A stretch of 8,057 nt of DNA from Oscillospiraceae bacterium (lineage in GTDB: Bacteria > Bacillota_A > Clostridia > Oscillospirales > Ruminococcaceae): assembly GCA_018109965.1 (NCBI GenBank), contig JAGBFE010000021.1:1-8057 (forward strand), in the 5' to 3' direction. Shown piece after piece: positions 5,987 through 8,057 of this stretch. Each line of letters opens with the position of its first letter. Position 1 is the stretch's first letter. The notes under the pieces are model-generated. The model was given only the letters and a program-made list of their open reading frames with translations, was not told where the DNA came from and made no database searches. Position numbers and translations under genes: made by a program.

Positions 5987-6116
5987 CATAGGGGGATTAT
6001 TTCCTCGCCGGAGACGGCACACCCCTTGTCACTCCGTGACATTCCCCTCACAGGGGGACCCTGCATGACGCATTTTTTCGCACATAATGCGAAAAAATTT
6101 GCTGTCACCCCCTTAG
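5987..6116. repeat. Palindrome-rich intergenic element with imperfect terminal inverted repeats (MITE/REP-like)
   Basis: The ends CATAGGGGG (5987-5995) and CCCCCTTAG (6108-6116) are inverted copies at 8 of 9 positions. Inside are GCCG-GAGA-CGGC (6007-6018), TGTCAC-TCC-GTGACA (6027-6041), CCCCT-CAC-AGGGG (6044-6056), and an 11-bp stem at 6072-6098 (ATTTTTTCGCA pairing with TGCGAAAAAAT). No convincing coding frame crosses it. The CCCCTTGTCAC...GTGACA...CCCCTCA...AGGGGGA style resembles short palindromic repeats scattered through Clostridia genomes, but that comparison is from memory and was not searched. Confidence 0.55.
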
Positions 6117-6120
6117 ATGA

Positions 6121-6150
6121 AAACGGCATATACCTTTCGGTATGCCGTTT
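6121..6150. repeat. Perfect-arm hairpin between the two repeat units
   Basis: AAACGGCATA (6121-6130) pairs perfectly with TATGCCGTTT (6141-6150). Inside, CC and GG can pair with a two-base bulge and a TTTC loop. No proper T-run follows on the plus strand, so its role is unclear. Confidence 0.6.
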
Positions 6151-6175
6151 ATGTCAAAACAGTGCAAATTCTTGT

Positions 6176-6225
6176 ATCGCAGATCTTAAATTGCCGTTGC
6201 CGCAGTTTTATTTGCTGCGATTTTT
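6176..6225 (+). repeat. Copy 2 of the 50-base terminator-like repeat
   Basis: Identical to 5937-5986 except for one base (C at 5944 becomes A at 6183). The outer stem is thereby one pair shorter (ATCGCAG, 6176-6182, with CTGCGAT, 6215-6221), but the T-run and the inner alternative CGCAG/CTGCG hairpin are kept. There is no tRNA in front of this copy. It could be a spare terminator for the same transcript or the relic of a lost second tRNA. Confidence 0.85.
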
Positions 6226-6232
6226 ATATTGA

Positions 6233-6262
6233 AAACCCAGCCATCGACCGATGGCTGGGTTT
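6233..6262. terminator. Strong bidirectional terminator at the end of the DEAD-box helicase gene
   Basis: AAACCCAGCCATCG (6233-6246) is perfectly complementary to CGATGGCTGGGTTT (6249-6262), leaving a tight loop. On the minus strand it begins 9 bases after the helicase stop codon and ends in TTTTC; on the plus strand it is followed by a T-rich tract. It insulates the helicase gene from the tRNA region. Confidence 0.9.
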
Positions 6263-6271
6263 GTTTATAAA

Positions 6272-7720
6272 TTATTTTTTACTGTTTTTGAATTTTTTGT
6301 TTGACTTTTCCGCAAATTGCTTTTTGCCTTTTGGCTTTTTATCAATTGCAAAATCTTCTTTTGTTGCCTTGCGGCTTTTTGTGGTTTTGAAAAATGCTTT
6401 TTCGTTTTTTGCCTGTTTGCCGTTACTGTTTTTCGCCGCTTTTTTATCTCCCGTTTTTTCGGTTTTCTTTTTGTCAGATTTTTCGGTTCTGAAAAGCTTT
6501 TCTGTTTCAGCCTTTGCAAACTTCTTTTTATCTGTTTTTGCTGTTTTGCTGCTTTTTGCTGCAGATTTTTCTTTATTGTTTTTTACAGGTTTGAGATTTT
6601 CCAATTCTTCGATTTCATAAGGGCTGATTTCTGCCTTTACGCTGCGCACAATATTGCCCATTTGCATCAGCTGACGGCGGTCGGTAATAAAGGTATAGCT
6701 TGCACCACCCTTGCCTGCACGGCCTGTGCGGCCTATGCGGTGGACATAATACTCGGTCTGTGTTGGGATATCGTAGTTAAAAACCGCATCAACATTGTTC
6801 ACATCAATGCCTCTTGCCGCAACATCGGTTGCAACAAGCAGCTGCACTGCACCGCTGCGGAACTCTTTCATAACCCTGTCGCGTTCGCGCTGGCGCATAT
6901 CCCCGTGGAGTCCGCGGGCAAAGATGCCCCGTTCTTCCAGTATCGGCACAAGATTGTCCACCATTTTTTTGGTATTGCAGAACACAATGCCAAGCTTTAT
7001 ATTTTCTTTTTTCATTATATATGCCAAAGCATCGGCCTTTGTGCCTTTTGGGCATTCCACCGCATACTGGTCGATAGTTTCCACAGTTACCTGTTTTTTG
7101 GCTACCTCGATAAGCTGTGGATTGTTCTGATAATTATTGACAATATCAAGAATTTCCTTTGGCATTGTAGCAGAAAACAGCACTGTCTGTCGTTCCTGCG
7201 GCACTGCTTTTAGTATAGTTTCGATATCCTCACGGAAACCCATATTGAGCATTTCGTCCGCTTCATCAAGGACAATCATCTTTAAATCCTGCAATTTGAG
7301 GGTTTTGCGGTTTATGTGGTCCATAACCCTTCCAGGAGTGCCCACAACAATCTGACAGCCCTGGCGCATAAGGGGTATCTGCTTTGAAAGCATCTGTCCG
7401 CCGTAAATTGCCACAGTTTTGATGTCGTGGGTGTATTTCATCAGTTTTCTGATTTCAGCACAGGCCTGGATTGCAAGCTCCCTTGTAGGCACAAGGACAA
7501 GGACCTGTGTGTATTTTTTTTTGAGTTCTTTGTCGATAATTTCCACCGCAGGCACACCGAATGCAATTGTTTTGCCGCTGCCTGTCTGGCTTTTGCCGAT
7601 TACGTCTTTTCCGTCAAGAATAAGAGGAATTGACTTTTGCTGGATTTCTGTGAGTTTTTCAAAGCCCATATCATCAAGGGCACGTTTTATCTGCGGTTTT
7701 ATTTCAAAATTTATTTCCAT
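6272..7720 (-). CDS. DEAD-box ATP-dependent RNA helicase with lysine-rich C-terminal tail
   Basis: The 482-residue protein has all core motifs of DEAD-box helicases, which use ATP to unwind RNA duplexes in ribosome assembly, mRNA decay and cold adaptation. They are the Q motif (LTEIQQKSIP), motif I SQTGSGKT (44-51), PTRELA (78-83), TPGR (128-131), DEAD (152-155), SAT (183-185), HGDM (272-275), VATDVAARGID (296-306) and HRIGRTGRAG (327-336). The RecA-like core ends near residue 380. The last 100 residues are low-complexity and rich in Lys, Ala, Thr and Ser, and probably bind RNA without folding. There is no DbpA/CsdA-type RNA-binding domain, so the CshA/DeaD/RhlE subgroup cannot be settled here. 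AGAGGT lies 4 bases before the ATG. Confidence 0.94.
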   Translation of the reverse strand: MEINFEIKPQIKRALDDMGFEKLTEIQQKSIPLILDGKDVIGKSQTGSGKTIAFGVPAVEIIDKELKKKYTQVLVLVPTRELAIQACAEIRKLMKYTHDIKTVAIYGGQMLSKQIPLMRQGCQIVVGTPGRVMDHINRKTLKLQDLKMIVLDEADEMLNMGFREDIETILKAVPQERQTVLFSATMPKEILDIVNNYQNNPQLIEVAKKQVTVETIDQYAVECPKGTKADALAYIMKKENIKLGIVFCNTKKMVDNLVPILEERGIFARGLHGDMRQRERDRVMKEFRSGAVQLLVATDVAARGIDVNNVDAVFNYDIPTQTEYYVHRIGRTGRAGKGGASYTFITDRRQLMQMGNIVRSVKAEISPYEIEELENLKPVKNNKEKSAAKSSKTAKTDKKKFAKAETEKLFRTEKSDKKKTEKTGDKKAAKNSNGKQAKNEKAFFKTTKSRKATKEDFAIDKKPKGKKQFAEKSNKKFKNSKK

Positions 7721-7776
7721 TAAGACCTCTGCTGTTTTTATATATCTTGTGTTTTAAGCGTTCAAATAACTTTTCA

Positions 7777-7805
7777 AGTATACAACAATAACAAACCATT
7801 GTAAA
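7777..7805 (-). promoter_or_regulatory. Candidate promoter of the DEAD-box helicase gene
   Basis: On the minus strand, TTTACA (7805-7800), 17 bases and TATACT (7782-7777) predict a start near 7770 and a leader of about 50 bases. It lies between the upstream terminator and the gene, as expected for a separate transcription unit. Confidence 0.55.
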
Positions 7806-7847
7806 CAATTTTTGTCTGTTTGCAGACTTAAAAATAAACAAATGCAC

Positions 7848-7875
7848 AAAAAAGAGGCGGAGACCGCCTCTTTTT
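7848..7875 (-). terminator. Terminator of the Cys/His-rich protein gene
   Basis: A 7-bp GC-rich stem (GAGGCGG, 7854-7860, with CCGCCTC, 7864-7870) and a 3-base loop is flanked by A6 on the left and T5 on the right. On the minus strand it begins 14 bases after the stop codon at 7885 and is followed by a T-run, so it ends that gene's transcript before the helicase promoter. Confidence 0.88.
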
Positions 7876-7884
7876 GTTTTTCAA

Positions 7885-8057
7885 TTATTTTCTGCCAAGC
7901 ATTTCAGCTGTAACAGAAGTGTTAGGGTTCTGTCTGTTTGTTGTTGTCATTTTCCAGCCGCAGCTGCACACGCCGTTTTTGTAGGAATGAGCTTCTGCTG
8001 CGCCTTTTTCACCGCAAACGTGGCAGTAATCCCAGTGTGCTGCTGCATCGTACTGTG
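7885..8057 (-). CDS. C-terminal end of an unrecognised Cys/His-rich protein (runs off the right edge)
   Basis: The last 56 residues are visible and contain HWDYCHVCGEKG, then EAHSYKNGVCSCGW, and end with a polar TTTNRQNPNTSV segment and EMLGRK. Cys11/Cys14 and Cys30/Cys32 (counted from the window edge), with His7, His12 and His23 nearby, look like a small zinc ribbon or a pair of knuckles. Similar 'AHSY-NGxCxCG' phrases occur in repeats of some Clostridia surface and secreted proteins, but no family is identified, and the N-terminus, which would show a signal peptide or domain, is missing. No in-frame start lies in the visible part before the cysteines, so the gene certainly begins outside the window. 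A strong terminator follows. Confidence 0.75.
   Translation of the reverse strand, partial: QYDAAAHWDYCHVCGEKGAAEAHSYKNGVCSCGWKMTTTNRQNPNTSVTAEMLGRK

Noticed and set aside
5934..6225. Integration site (attL/attR) of a genomic island at tRNA-Arg
   Set aside because: The repeated unit starts after the CCA end and does not include the tRNA 3' end, only about 190 bases lie between the copies, and there is no integrase gene nearby.
5937..6225. CRISPR array
   Set aside because: Only two repeat copies, 50 bases long and separated by about 190 bases, with no cas genes.
6026..6232. Short plus-strand frames across the palindrome-rich region
   Set aside because: They run through hairpins and the 50-base repeat, have no convincing ribosome binding site, and their sequence follows the repeats rather than any protein-like pattern.
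6317..7213. Long plus-strand open frame opposite the DEAD-box helicase
   Set aside because: It is a shadow of the helicase: Phe/Cys-rich translation of the reversed Lys-rich tail, no start context, and crossed by the real gene's conserved motifs on the other strand.
7737..7765. TTGAAC-17-TATAAA as the helicase promoter (minus strand)
   Set aside because: The hexamers are good, but the start would be near 7730, leaving a leader of about 10 bases with the ribosome binding site at the very 5' end; the upstream TTTACA/TATACT pair fits better.

Overview
The window looks like a stretch of core chromosome from a low-GC, endospore-forming Clostridia-type Firmicute. The Oscillospiraceae/Ruminococcaceae group is plausible, but this is inferred from gene content and order, not from a search. 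The support is the order M50 protease, scpA, scpB, DUF2953, ytfJ (a sporulation gene family), a zinc-ribbon form of ribosomal protein L28, a homodimeric-type glycyl-tRNA synthetase, AT-rich intergenic DNA, strong Shine-Dalgarno sites and sigma-A-like promoters.

Region 1 (1-2917, minus strand) is a tight five-gene operon read from right to left: a site-2-type membrane metalloprotease, scpA, scpB, a DUF2953 membrane protein (B. subtilis YtfI type) and the start of ytfJ, which runs off the left edge. Gaps are 15, 6, -8 and 3 bases. A near-consensus promoter (TTGCAA, 17 bases, TATAAT) lies at 2889-2917, with a palindrome across its -35 side. Region 2 (2918-4172, plus strand) holds rpmB, with its own promoter, leader hairpin and terminator, then a YitT-like membrane protein. 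A bidirectional terminator separates this from the convergent glycyl-tRNA synthetase gene.

Region 3 (4173-5630, minus strand) is the glycyl-tRNA synthetase gene with its own promoter and a short leader that shows no T-box. Region 4 (5631-6271) has no protein gene but is the most structured part of the window. It contains one intact tRNA-Arg(CCG), a broken tRNA-like segment just upstream that repeats the tRNA's first part directly and its D-arm in inverted orientation, and two nearly identical 50-base hairpin units after the tRNA. These units flank a palindrome-rich element of about 130 bases with imperfect terminal inverted repeats.

Region 5 (6233-8057, minus strand) holds a DEAD-box RNA helicase with a lysine-rich tail, bounded by terminators, and the C-terminal end of an unrecognised Cys/His-rich protein that enters from the right edge.

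Functionally the window is mostly housekeeping: chromosome segregation (ScpAB), translation (L28, GlyRS, tRNA-Arg) and RNA remodelling (helicase). I found no defence system, phage module, CRISPR array or protein-coding mobile element. The tRNA-Arg neighbourhood is the one place with unexplained structure.
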